DNA from: Pseudonocardia oceani
Lineage (GTDB): Bacteria; Actinomycetota; Actinomycetes; Mycobacteriales; Pseudonocardiaceae
Assembly: GCF_019263585.2 (NCBI RefSeq)
Contig: NZ_JADQDF010000001.1
Coordinates: 5,342,501-5,406,500 of the forward strand
DNA length: 64,000 bases
Reading direction: 5' to 3'
The notes beneath the pieces were generated by a model that did no database searches, was not told where the DNA came from, and saw only the letters and a list, made by a program, of their open reading frames with translations. Positions 39,697 through 47,013 of this stretch are shown piece after piece. The number at the start of each line of letters is the position of its first letter. Positions within the stretch are counted from its first letter, which is position 1. Position numbers and translations under genes: made by a program.

Positions 39697-39869
39697 CGCC
39701 GTGCCCCGATCTTGAGGCCGCGGCGCACGTCCTCGATGCGCATGACCATCGCCCCGCCACGTTCGGCGGCGTCGACGAGCCGGGCGAAGGCGTCGATGCG
39801 GTTGCGCAGCTGGTTGCGTTCGTCGCGGAACCGGGCGAGCTGCTCGAAGTCGCTGACGGGGGCGGTCAT
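39693..39869 (-). CDS. Small helical protein before the helicase gene
   Basis: The 58-residue product starts MTAPVSDFEQLARFRDERNQ. It is a basic/acidic helical hairpin (LARFRDERNQLRNRIDAFAR, MVMRIEDVRRGLKIGARR). It is joined to the LuxR-type gene upstream and to the helicase gene downstream by ATGA overlaps. It may be a small helicase partner; no family is recognised. Confidence 0.55.
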   Translation of the reverse strand: MTAPVSDFEQLARFRDERNQLRNRIDAFARLVDAAERGGAMVMRIEDVRRGLKIGARR

Positions 39870-40435
39870 GCGGCACCGCCGAGGATGTCGTGCTGGTAGC
39901 CGAGGGCGACGGCGTGTGCGCGGTCGCGGGCGCCGAGCTTGGTGAACAGGCGTCGGGCGTGGGTTTTCACGGTGTCCTCCGACAGGCCCAGTTCGGACCC
40001 GATCGATGCGTTGGTGCGGCCTCGGGCCATGGCTGCGAGGACCTGCACCTCACGCCCCGACAGCGCCCCACCGTCCGGTAGCGGCGCGGGTGTGGTCGCC
40101 GACCCGGGGAGGTGCAGGTGCGGTGCGAGCTCGTCGAGGACGGCGAGGAGCAGGTCGGGGCAGCGGGCGGCGCCGAGGAGCCGGGACAGCTGCCGGACCA
40201 GGGCGAGGTCGATGACGGGCGGGGCGGTGTGGGGGCGGCGACGTTCGTAGGCGAGGTGGGGGTGGGCCACGGTGAGGAGGGCGGGGAGGGTGGCCTCGTT
40301 GCGGGTACGGGCGAGCACCTCGTGCAAGCGGCTGACGAGTTCGATGTGCTGCCACACCTCGGTGGGGACGCGGTCGAGGGTGGTGACGGCGGTGCCGCCG
40401 TTGGCCGCGGTGATGGAGGTGGCTGCGCGGGTCAT
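39866..40435 (-). CDS. LuxR-type transcriptional regulator
   Basis: The 189-residue protein starts MTRAATSITAANGGTAVTTL with AGGTGA upstream. A GTG 11 codons earlier overlaps the stop upstream and is the alternative start. The N-terminal 120 residues are helical with no known sensor. The C-terminal GerE domain (about 125-185) reads LSGREVQVLAAMARGRTNAS, IGSELGLSEDTVKTHARRLF, TKLGARDRAHAVALGYQHDI, with a standard LuxR recognition helix. LuxR-type regulators are unusual in phage early operons. A role in timing of early genes is inference. Confidence 0.8.
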   Translation of the reverse strand: MTRAATSITAANGGTAVTTLDRVPTEVWQHIELVSRLHEVLARTRNEATLPALLTVAHPHLAYERRRPHTAPPVIDLALVRQLSRLLGAARCPDLLLAVLDELAPHLHLPGSATTPAPLPDGGALSGREVQVLAAMARGRTNASIGSELGLSEDTVKTHARRLFTKLGARDRAHAVALGYQHDILGGAA

Positions 40436-40464
40436 GTGGTCACCTGGGTTACGGGTCGCGGCGG

Positions 40465-40575
40465 TCACGGGCACGGGTTGATGCAGTCGCAGGACCAGCG
40501 GCTGCGGTGCGCGGGAACCACGCAGCGGGGGTTGCGCTCGTTGAGGTAGCGCCAGACGGCCAGCCACACGCTCAC
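40465..40575 (-). CDS. 36-residue Cys/Trp-rich peptide gene
   Basis: It starts at GTG (VSVWLAVWRYLNERNPRCVV), overlapping the upstream stop (GTGA). The product has Cys at 18, 29, 31 and 35 and Trp at 4, 8 and 27. It also overlaps a possible start of the LuxR-type gene by GTGA. The couplings at both ends support a real gene. Confidence 0.4.
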   Translation of the reverse strand: MSVWLAVWRYLNERNPRCVVPAHRSRWSCDCINPCP

Positions 40576-41039
40576 GACGCCACCCGCCCAACCTGCTCGG
40601 CCGCGGCTGCGTGGATCCGCAGCCCGGCAGCGCACGCCCGCAGCGCCTCGACCACGGCGCGGTCCTGCGCCTTGTCGGACCAGTTCATGACGTCGAGCGG
40701 GTCCCGCACCCCCAGATGCGCCATCAGCGCGGCGAGGACGGGGTGGGGCCCGGTGGTGGCGTAGGCGTGGGCCTTCGGGTCGTAGACGTCCTCGCCGACG
40801 ATGGCGCGGTCGATGTCGAGGTGGTCGCGGTACCCGACGGCGACACCGATGGCGCCGAGGGCGTCGCAGCCGCGGCCTTCGGTCCATCGGGTGGCGAACA
40901 GCTGACATTCCCAGTACTCGCCGGTCGCGAGGCCGTTCGTGTGGATGAGGTGGGCGGCGCGGTCGAGGGCGTCGGCGATCCCGCTGGGGTTGAGCTGGGC
41001 GGGGGTGAGGGGGTGGGTGGGGAGGGCGAGGTCGGTCAC
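40572..41039 (-). CDS. DUF6197-like protein
   Basis: The 155-residue protein starts at GTG (VVTDLALPTHPLTPAQLNPS). The helix IADALDRAAHLIHTNGLATG, then GRGCDALGAIGVAVGYR, ALMAHLGVRDPLDVMNWSDKAQDRAVVEALRACA matches the pattern of the DUF6197 family found in actinobacteria and their phages (CxxGAL-like Cys, WND-like motif, C-terminal helix). Function of the family is unknown. It is coupled on both sides by GTGA. Confidence 0.65.
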   Translation of the reverse strand: MTDLALPTHPLTPAQLNPSGIADALDRAAHLIHTNGLATGEYWECQLFATRWTEGRGCDALGAIGVAVGYRDHLDIDRAIVGEDVYDPKAHAYATTGPHPVLAALMAHLGVRDPLDVMNWSDKAQDRAVVEALRACAAGLRIHAAAAEQVGRVAS

Positions 41040-41359
41040 GACGCACGCTCCTTCGGCTTGAGCGCAGCGGTGAGCCGTTCGAGGGCCTCGTCGCGGTCGA
41101 GGGCGTGGTACGCCGGGAGGCTGTTCGTGACGAGCAGGTGACGCGCGGCGGCCTCGACTGCGAGTAGCCGAGGCAGGTTCTCGCGCAGCTCGGCGATGGT
41201 GGCGGCCTGGTGCTCGTTCGCGCTGCGCGCGAACGCCAGCTCGTTGCGCAGCGCGCGCACCTCGGCGGCCAAGGTCGGCATGGACGGGCCGACCGCGATG
41301 TCGGCGGAGGCCAGCGCGTCCGCGACCTCCTCGCGGGTCGGACGGTTGGCGCGACTCAC
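41036..41359 (-). CDS. Coiled-coil hypothetical protein
   Basis: The 107-residue protein starts at GTG (VSRANRPTREEVADALASAD). The middle LAAEVRALRNELAFARSANE is a coiled coil very like that in the protein at 27324-27698. The C-terminal half (LLAVEAAARHLLVTNSLPAY, RDEALERLTAALKPKER) is also helical. It is coupled by GTGA on both sides. Function unknown. Confidence 0.55.
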   Translation of the reverse strand: MSRANRPTREEVADALASADIAVGPSMPTLAAEVRALRNELAFARSANEHQAATIAELRENLPRLLAVEAAARHLLVTNSLPAYHALDRDEALERLTAALKPKERAS

Positions 41360-41640
41360 GCCCCACCACCGAGGAGCTGGTCGAGCAGGCCGTGCGACTT
41401 CCCGGCGCGCTGGGGGCGGCGGCGCAGGTCGACACCGGCGATCGCGGACACGTGGACGGACCCGGCGCGGTCGGCGCGATGCCTGCCCGACGGCCGGTCC
41501 TCGGAGATCCAGCCGCCGCGCGGGCGGGCGGGGATGGCGGCGCGGCCTCGGGCGATGGCGTCGGTGACCGCGGCGGGCTGACCGGTGATCGTGGGGAGTT
41601 CCCCGGTCGGGCTGTGGTCGTGGACGATGAGGCTGGTCAT
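41356..41640 (-). CDS. Basic hypothetical protein
   Basis: The 94-residue product starts MTSLIVHDHSPTGELPTITG. It is Arg-rich and low in complexity in its middle (ARPRGGWISEDRPSGRHRAD), ending LRRRPQRAGKSHGLLDQLLG. It has a weak GAGG site ten bases upstream. It might bind nucleic acid. No family is recognised. Confidence 0.45.
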   Translation of the reverse strand: MTSLIVHDHSPTGELPTITGQPAAVTDAIARGRAAIPARPRGGWISEDRPSGRHRADRAGSVHVSAIAGVDLRRRPQRAGKSHGLLDQLLGGGA

Positions 41641-41712
41641 GGAGGGTGTGTTCCTCTGTGATCGGGGCGGGTCGGCGCGTGGCGGCGTCGGCTCGCCTAC
41701 TACGTGGGTGGG

Positions 41713-41910
41713 TCAGGACGCGGCGCGGAGGTCGTCGTGCTGGGTCGAGCTGTCGACGGCGACGGGCATCGGCGCGAGGAGGTCGACGACCCGGGCTCGC
41801 TGCGAGTTGGTCAGCGGCGGCATCGCAGCCAGGAGCGCCTCGACGTGGGCCTCGTATGCGGCGGCACGTTCGGCGTCGCGTTCGGCGGCCCGCTCGGCGG
41901 CGGTGGTCAT
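41713..41910 (-). CDS. Small hypothetical protein after the Cro-like gene
   Basis: The 65-residue product starts MTTAAERAAERDAERAAAYE, an Ala/Glu/Arg helix, followed by AMPPLTNSQRARVVDLLAPM, a pattern common in short actinobacterial phage and plasmid proteins of this position. Its ATG overlaps the Cro-like stop (ATGA). Function unknown. Confidence 0.55.
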   Translation of the reverse strand: MTTAAERAAERDAERAAAYEAHVEALLAAMPPLTNSQRARVVDLLAPMPVAVDSSTQHDDLRAAS

Positions 41911-42158
41911 GCGGACACCGCGGTGGGCGCCTGCTCGAGGACCTCGACGGAGAACAGCTGACCGAACTCGACCTGCGGGAAGGCGCTGAGCAGGGCGGCG
42001 ATGAAGTCGACGCCGAGCGCTGCGTCGCCCTTGAGGGTGCGGGACACCGTGGTCGGGTGGACGCCCATGGCCTGGGCGAGGGCGGCGTTGGAGGACAGGC
42101 CGGCGGCGGCCCGGACGAGCGCGAGGTTGTCGGCTCGGATCTGGATGGTCGGCTTCAC
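41907..42158 (-). CDS. Cro-like HTH regulator, first early gene
   Basis: The 83-residue protein starts at GTG (VKPTIQIRADNLALVRAAAG) with GAGAG upstream. The HTH is LSSNAALAQAMGVHPTTVSRTLKGDAALG (about residues 21-49), followed by VDFIAALLSAFPQVEFGQLF. It is divergent from the repressor gene at 42379, with TGCGT-NN-ACGCA sites between them. This is the classical place of a lytic regulator; whether it acts as Cro or as an early repressor is inference. Confidence 0.78.
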   Translation of the reverse strand: MKPTIQIRADNLALVRAAAGLSSNAALAQAMGVHPTTVSRTLKGDAALGVDFIAALLSAFPQVEFGQLFSVEVLEQAPTAVSA

Positions 42159-42170
42159 GGGCGCTCTCTC

Positions 42171-42231
42171 TGCGTAGAAGCAGCTACTGCGTTGACGCAG
42201 GAAAGCTAGCGCAGGAGGCTGCGTGAACGCA
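42171..42231 (-). promoter_or_regulatory. Early promoter of the Cro-like gene with operator sites
   Basis: On the minus strand TTGCGT and TAGCTT are 18 bases apart. Two perfect TGCGT-NN-ACGCA palindromes lie at 42188-42199 and 42220-42231 (centres 32 bp apart); the second covers the -35 box. A third copy with one arm mismatch lies at 42171-42182. The gap 42,232-42,342 shows no further gene or repeat. Confidence 0.6.
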
Positions 42232-42342
42232 ACTCCTTCGTGTACGAAACCGGCGTGTCCGGCGTGTCGCTTTTCGCCAGGTGCTGCGCCCACGCATCAC
42301 CCGTTGGAGCCACTACCTGCGGATAGTTAAGATCACGTGCGG

Positions 42343-42378
42343 CTGACATGCTGCGTGTACGCAGATACGCTGCGCCTC
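42343..42378 (+). promoter_or_regulatory. Repressor promoter with operator between its boxes
   Basis: CTGACA (42343-42348) and TACGCT (42367-42372) are 18 bases apart. A perfect TGCGT-GT-ACGCA site (42352-42363) lies between them. The GTG start follows the -10 by six bases, so the transcript should be leaderless. Confidence 0.6.
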
Positions 42379-42822
42379 GTGCCGGAGAGCAGCTGGGCCT
42401 CGTGGTTGTCCGATCACCTTCGGCAGCGGAACTGGCGACAGGTCGATCTCATACGCGCGTCGAACGACACGGTGACCAGCCCGAAGATCTCGAAGTGGCT
42501 CCGGAGGGGCGAGGTGCCGGAGCCCGCCGCAGTGCGCGCCGTCTGTGTCGCACTGCAGGTGCCCGTCGTCGACGGCATGCTCGCTGCCGGCTACCTCACG
42601 CCGGCCGATCTCGACATCGAGGTCCTTGAGCGCCCCGCCGCCGGCGCGCACACGTTGGGCAACCGCGAGCTGCTCGCCGAGCTCGCACGTAGACTTGAGC
42701 GCAACAGTACCGGCGCGGCTGGCGTGATCGATCCGCCGAACGAAGTTCGGCACCTGCCGCCGCCGCTGCCTGCGGCAACGCAGGGTGAGCAGTGGGCTGC
42801 GCGGCGTAAGCCAAGTAAGTGA
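42379..42822 (+). CDS. Prophage repressor (HTH), ImmR-like
   Basis: The 147-residue protein starts at GTG (VPESSWASWLSDHLRQRNWR). The N-terminal HTH resembles XRE domains: QRNWRQVDLIRASNDTVTSPKISKWLRRGEVPEPAAVRAVCVALQVP. Residues 80-147 are a Leu/Ala/Pro-rich tail without a LexA-type peptidase. It is divergent from the Cro-like gene and followed by an ImmA-type metallopeptidase, so it is the likely lysogeny repressor that the peptidase removes, as ImmA does with ImmR in ICEBs1. Confidence 0.75.
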   Translation: MPESSWASWLSDHLRQRNWRQVDLIRASNDTVTSPKISKWLRRGEVPEPAAVRAVCVALQVPVVDGMLAAGYLTPADLDIEVLERPAAGAHTLGNRELLAELARRLERNSTGAAGVIDPPNEVRHLPPPLPAATQGEQWAARRKPSK

Positions 42823-42856
42823 TGCTAAGCGAATGCGGTAACGATTCAGTGATCAA

Positions 42857-42872
42857 AGTTTAAACTCTAGAC
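42857..42872 (+). promoter_or_regulatory. Promoter region of the ImmA-type gene
   Basis: TAAACT (42861-42866) is a good -10 box and lies in the perfect palindrome AGTTTAAACT (42857-42866). The GTG start follows six bases later, so this mRNA also looks leaderless. No clear -35 is seen. Confidence 0.4.
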
Positions 42873-43319
42873 GTGGCTCCCCGCTGTGCACTTCACGAAG
42901 ATGCCGTCTGTCTCCTGGCCGCACTGAAGAGTGCGCTCGACAAGAACGGGGAGGTCACCCTCCGACAAACGGACCTCGGACCAGGACTGATGGGAGCCAC
43001 CGTCTTCGGTGAATCCCTCGTCGCGATCGCCCCGGACCTGACCCCGAACGAGTGGCGATCCACTCTCGCCCACGAACTGGTCCACCTGGCCCGCGGCCCC
43101 GTCTCCACCGAGCGGGCCGCGGTCGAAGAACACCAGGTACAGAAGGAGACCGCCCGAATGCTTGTCCCTGCCGGGCCTGCTCTCGCCCAGCTCGACCGAC
43201 AGTGGACCGAACAGGAGATCCAAGACCTGGCCGCCCGGTTCGCAGTCGACCGCGACACCGTCGAGACCGCGCTGCGGGCGCCGATCTTCATGCCGCTACC
43301 CCGGCCCCGCAGCAACTAG
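42873..43319 (+). CDS. ImmA/IrrE-family metallopeptidase
   Basis: The 148-residue protein starts at GTG (VAPRCALHEDAVCLLAALKS). The zinc motif HELVH (residues about 70-74, in LAHELVHLARG) and a downstream EEHQVQKETARML match ImmA/IrrE peptidases (PF06114). The C-terminal part (LAARFAVDRDTVETALRAPI) is the usual small helical end. In ICEBs1 and related elements such a peptidase cleaves the repressor on induction. It converges on the integrase gene with a four-base overlap. Confidence 0.82.
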   Translation: MAPRCALHEDAVCLLAALKSALDKNGEVTLRQTDLGPGLMGATVFGESLVAIAPDLTPNEWRSTLAHELVHLARGPVSTERAAVEEHQVQKETARMLVPAGPALAQLDRQWTEQEIQDLAARFAVDRDTVETALRAPIFMPLPRPRSN

Positions 43320-44692
43320 ATGTCGCCCCGCCGATCCTCCACGCGCACCGAGGCAGGGTCGAAGTACACCCCGCCTGCTCCTCGCCCGGGGCGCTGCCGG
43401 AGCAGCGTCACCTCGACCAGGTTGTCGATGACGCGGCGCTGCTGGTCGATCCCCGCGGCGAGGAACGTCCGGCGAGGATCCGCCGCATCCGCGATGCCGG
43501 CCAGTGGCGAGCCCGTCCAGTGGCGAGCGAGCTGAGCCTCGAGCGCGGCGATCTCACTCTGCACCGGGCCGTTGGACAGCCGGAACTGGCTGGCCGTCAT
43601 GCCCGAGTCTGGGTCGCCGAACTCGGCCGCGATCTTGTCCGCGTGAGCGCGGAGGTTCGCGAGCCTGATCCGCAACGGGCGCACGTCGACACTCGGTGTC
43701 AGCAGGTTCACCGCGTTGCGCGCCAGACGACGTCCGACGACGTCGAGCACGAGCTCGTCGACCGGCTTGGCGACTCGGCTCATGTGGTTCGCCGCGCACG
43801 CGTACCTCGGCTGCCCATCGGCGCGCTGCCCTCCGGAACGCACCAGTTCCCCGCACTCGCAGCGGTACAGGAACGACCCGACGAGCTTGAGGCTGGTCCC
43901 ACGATGGGTGAGCCGTGTCCGGTCCGACAGGAGCGCGACGAGCGCCTCCCAGGTGTCGCGCTCGACGATCGCAGGCCACCGGGCCGGGCCGACGATGCGG
44001 CCGCGGTTCCCGACGAGGCCGGCGTTGCGCGGACGGAGCAGGACGTGGCGCAGGTTCGACCCGTCCCAGCGGGCGCCCGTCGAGGTGGTCAGGCCGGCGT
44101 CGTTCCAGCGTCGGACGATCGACCGCACCGAGTGCCCGGCGAGGATGTCGCGGGTAGCGGCCTCGATCTCCGCGGCCTCACCCGGCAGCAGCGCCAGCCC
44201 GTCGGGCTCGAACCCGAACGGTCGGCGCCCGCCGTGCCAGCGACCGTCGGCCTGGGCCTGCTGCCGCTGACGGCGCAGCCGCTCACCCTTCTGCTCCGAC
44301 TCATGGCGGGCGACCGCACCGACGATGCGCGCCGTCATCCGCCCCGACGCCGTCGACAGGTCGAGCTCGCCCGCCCGCACCGTGTGGGTGGGCGCATGCT
44401 GGGTGAGGTCGATGTAGCGCTCGAGCTCGATGGGGGAGCGGTGCAGTCGGTCGGCGTGCCAGGCGACGACGGCGTCGATGCGGCCGGCGTCGATGTCGGC
44501 GAGCATCCGCTCGTAGCCGGGCCGTGCCCGCCGCGAGTAGGCGGAGGCGTCGTTGTCGACGTACACCTCGGCGACACTCCAGCCGCGGGAGGCGACGAGC
44601 GCACGGCAGTCCTGCTCCTGCCGGTCAACGCCGAGGCCGGCGCCGATCCGGTCCTGGCTGATGCGGCAGTACACGGCCGCGCGACGCGTCAT
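43316..44692 (-). CDS. Large serine integrase
   Basis: The 458-residue protein starts MTRRAAVYCRISQDRIGAGL. The catalytic domain (1-145) has Ser12 in YCRIS, DRQEQDCRALVASRGW and the Arg-rich GRMTARIVGAVARHESEQKG. The recombinase domain follows (RRPFGFEPDG, AGHSVRSIVRRWNDAGLTTS, WDGSNLRHVLLRPRNAGLVG), then a zinc ribbon (YRCECGELVRSGG...RYACAANH) and a coiled-coil region. This is the full layout of large serine recombinases. It is the last prophage gene and lies beside the host junction. Confidence 0.92.
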   Translation of the reverse strand: MTRRAAVYCRISQDRIGAGLGVDRQEQDCRALVASRGWSVAEVYVDNDASAYSRRARPGYERMLADIDAGRIDAVVAWHADRLHRSPIELERYIDLTQHAPTHTVRAGELDLSTASGRMTARIVGAVARHESEQKGERLRRQRQQAQADGRWHGGRRPFGFEPDGLALLPGEAAEIEAATRDILAGHSVRSIVRRWNDAGLTTSTGARWDGSNLRHVLLRPRNAGLVGNRGRIVGPARWPAIVERDTWEALVALLSDRTRLTHRGTSLKLVGSFLYRCECGELVRSGGQRADGQPRYACAANHMSRVAKPVDELVLDVVGRRLARNAVNLLTPSVDVRPLRIRLANLRAHADKIAAEFGDPDSGMTASQFRLSNGPVQSEIAALEAQLARHWTGSPLAGIADAADPRRTFLAAGIDQQRRVIDNLVEVTLLRQRPGRGAGGVYFDPASVRVEDRRGDI

Positions 44693-44711
44693 GGCTAGTG
44701 AGGCTAGTCCC

Positions 44712-44733
44712 GGTTTCGGTACAGACGAAAACC
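44712..44733. other. Candidate attachment site (attR) at the right prophage end
   Basis: GGTTTCGGTACAGACGAAAACC is an imperfect inverted repeat of the kind that serine integrases use. It lies between the integrase start (44692) and the first host gene (44765). The left end is outside the window, so the core cannot be confirmed. Confidence 0.35.
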
Positions 44734-44764
44734 ACGTGCACCCCTCCACCGTAGGGTGCGGGGC

Positions 44765-45874
44765 ATGGATCTTCCCCAGGCGCTGCGTCACCACGGCGAC
44801 GTCGACGCCGAGCCGGGGCTGCTGGACTTCGCCGTCAACGTGCAGGGCTCGGGCCCGCCGCGGTGGCTGCGCGACCGCATCGTCGGAGTGCTCGACGACC
44901 TCGGCCGCTACCCGAGCGCGGCCCACGACCGCGCCGCGCGGGAGGCCGTCGCGGCCCGGCACGGCCGCCGCCCCGAGGAGGTGCTGGTACTCGCGGGCAG
45001 CGCCGAGGGGTTCGCGCTGCTCCCGGCCCTGCGCCCGCGCCTGGCCGCCGTCGTGCACCCCGGGTTCACCGAGCCCGAGGCCGCTCTGCGCGACGCCGGC
45101 GTGCCCGTCGAGCAGGTCCTCACCGACGCCGCCGACGGCCACCGCCTGCACCCCGCCGCCGTGCCCGCCGCCGCCGACCTCGTCGTCGTCGGCAACCCGA
45201 CCAACCCCACCGGCGTCCTGCACCCCGCCGACGACCTGCGCGCGCTCGCCGCACCCGGCCGGGTCGTGCTGGTCGACGAGGCCTTCGCCGACGCCGTGCC
45301 CGGCGAGCCGGAGACGCTGGCGGGGGAGCAGGGGGCGCTGGTGTTCCGCAGCCTCACCAAGACCTGGGCGCTCGCGGGGCTGCGCGCGGGCTACGCGCTC
45401 GGGCACCCCGACCTGCTGGCCCGCCTCGCCCGCTCGCGCCCGCCGTGGCCGGTCTCGACCCCGGCGCTGGAGGCCGTGATCGCGTGCTGCGAGCCGGCGG
45501 CCGTCGCGCAGGCACGGGAGGCCGCCGTCGAGCTGGCCCGGCTGCGGGCGGAGCAGGCCGCCGCGCTGGCCGCCGTCCCGGGGGTGGCGGTCCTGCCCGG
45601 CCGCGCGCCCTACCTGCTGCTCCGGCTGCCCGACGGCCGCGGGGATCGGGTGCGGGCCGACCTGCGGGAGGCGGGCATCGCGGTGCGCCGCGGCGACACG
45701 TTCCCGGGCCTGGGACCCGACCACGTCCGGGTGGCGGTGCGGCCGGCGGAGGCGGTGGGGCGGCTGGTGGACGCGTTGGGGGCGGCCCTGGCCGAGCCCG
45801 CGGCCAGGAAAGCCACGTTGCTGCCCTCCGAGGACCTGAACGTGGCTTTCCTGAACCAGGGAGCGCGGGCATGA
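44765..45874 (+). CDS. CobC-like PLP-dependent aminotransferase
   Basis: The 369-residue protein starts MDLPQALRHHGDVDAEPGLL. It has the class I/II aminotransferase fold: FAVNVQGSGPPRWLRD, GSAEGFALLPALRP, VVVGNPTNPTGVLHP, VLVDEAFADA and the PLP-lysine segment SLTKTWALAGLRAGYALG. Homologues (Rv2231c/CobC type) are annotated as threonine-phosphate decarboxylase or histidinol-phosphate-like aminotransferase, so a cobamide aminopropanol-arm role is possible but not certain. It is the first gene of a four-gene coupled cluster and lies 73 bp from the prophage. Confidence 0.82.
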   Translation: MDLPQALRHHGDVDAEPGLLDFAVNVQGSGPPRWLRDRIVGVLDDLGRYPSAAHDRAAREAVAARHGRRPEEVLVLAGSAEGFALLPALRPRLAAVVHPGFTEPEAALRDAGVPVEQVLTDAADGHRLHPAAVPAAADLVVVGNPTNPTGVLHPADDLRALAAPGRVVLVDEAFADAVPGEPETLAGEQGALVFRSLTKTWALAGLRAGYALGHPDLLARLARSRPPWPVSTPALEAVIACCEPAAVAQAREAAVELARLRAEQAAALAAVPGVAVLPGRAPYLLLRLPDGRGDRVRADLREAGIAVRRGDTFPGLGPDHVRVAVRPAEAVGRLVDALGAALAEPAARKATLLPSEDLNVAFLNQGARA

Positions 45875-47013
45875 CCACCACCCTCCGCGACCTCATCACC
45901 GCCCTCGAGACGGCCTACCCGCCCCGCCTCGCCGCCGACTGGGACGCCGTCGGCCTCGTCTGCGGCGACCCCGACGAGCCGGTCGACACCGTGCTCGTGG
46001 CCGTCGACCCCGTGCCCGAGACCGTCGACGAGGCCGCCGAGATCGGCGCGCAGCTCCTCGTCACCCACCATCCCCTGCTGCTCAAGGGGGTGCACGGGGT
46101 CGGCGCCGACACCCCCAAGGGCCGGTTGGTGCACCGGCTCGTGCGCGGGGGCACCGCGCTGTTCACCGCGCACACCAACGCCGACTCCGCCGCCCCCGGG
46201 GTCTCCGACGCCCTGGCCGCCGCGCTCGGCGTGACCGTCGAGGGGCCGCTGGTCGGCGCTCCGTTCCCGCCGCTCGACAAGATCGTCACGTTCATCCCGG
46301 TGGGCCCGGCGATCACCGCGGTGCACGAGGCCCTCTCGGCCGCGGGCGCGGGCAACATCGGCGCCTACAGCCACTGCTCCTTCGCCTCCGCCGGCACCGG
46401 CCAGTTCAAGCCGCTCGACGGCGCGCACCCGGCGATCGGCACGGTCGGGCGCCTGGAGCGGGTCGCGGAGACGCGCCTGGAGATGGTGCTGCCGCGGGAG
46501 AAGCGCCGGGCCGTCGTCGCCGCGCTGCGCGCCTCGCACCCCTACGAGGAGCCCGCGTTCGACCTGCTGGAGCTGGCCGAGCTGCCCTCGGCGCTCGGGC
46601 TGGGCCGGGTCGGCGCGCTGGCGGAACCCGAGTCGCTGCGCGCGTTCACCGCCCGCGTCGCCGCCGCGCTGCCGTCGACGGCCTGGGGGGTGCGGGCCGC
46701 GGGTGACCCCGACCGGACCGTCGAGCGCGTCGCCGTCTGCGGCGGTGCGGGCGACTCGGCTCTGGGGGCGGCGATCGCGGCCGGCGTCGACGTCTACGTC
46801 ACCGCCGACCTGCGCCACCACCCGGCGTCGGAGCACGGGCTGCTGCCCGGCTCGCCCGCGCTCGTCGACGTCGCCCACTGGGCGTCGGAGTGGCCGTGGT
46901 GCGCGCAGGCGGCCGACGTGGTCCGCGCGGCCACGGGCGGTAACGTCGACGTCCGCGTCTCGCGGCGGCGCACGGATCCGTGGACCGTCGCGGTAGCAGG
47001 AGGAGAGACATGA
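45871..47013 (+). CDS. Nif3-like dinuclear metal hydrolase
   Basis: The 380-residue protein starts MTTTLRDLITALETAYPPRL. The Nif3 (GTP cyclohydrolase I type 2-like) family is shown by DWDAVGLVCGDPDEPVD, QLLVTHHPLLLKGVHGVG, FTAHTNADSAAPGVSDALA and the C-terminal AVCGGAGDSALGAAIAAGVD, DVYVTADLRHHPASE. A PII-like insertion (about 125-230, with FIPVGPAITAVHEALSAAGA) is present, as in longer Nif3 proteins. The ATG overlaps the CobC-like stop (ATGA). True substrate unknown. Confidence 0.88.
   Translation: MTTTLRDLITALETAYPPRLAADWDAVGLVCGDPDEPVDTVLVAVDPVPETVDEAAEIGAQLLVTHHPLLLKGVHGVGADTPKGRLVHRLVRGGTALFTAHTNADSAAPGVSDALAAALGVTVEGPLVGAPFPPLDKIVTFIPVGPAITAVHEALSAAGAGNIGAYSHCSFASAGTGQFKPLDGAHPAIGTVGRLERVAETRLEMVLPREKRRAVVAALRASHPYEEPAFDLLELAELPSALGLGRVGALAEPESLRAFTARVAAALPSTAWGVRAAGDPDRTVERVAVCGGAGDSALGAAIAAGVDVYVTADLRHHPASEHGLLPGSPALVDVAHWASEWPWCAQAADVVRAATGGNVDVRVSRRRTDPWTVAVAGGET

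Noticed and set aside
43316..45724. Integrase frame extended upstream to about 800 codons
   Set aside because: The upstream part is antisense to the CobC-like gene; the catalytic domain starts naturally at MTRRAAVYCR (44692).
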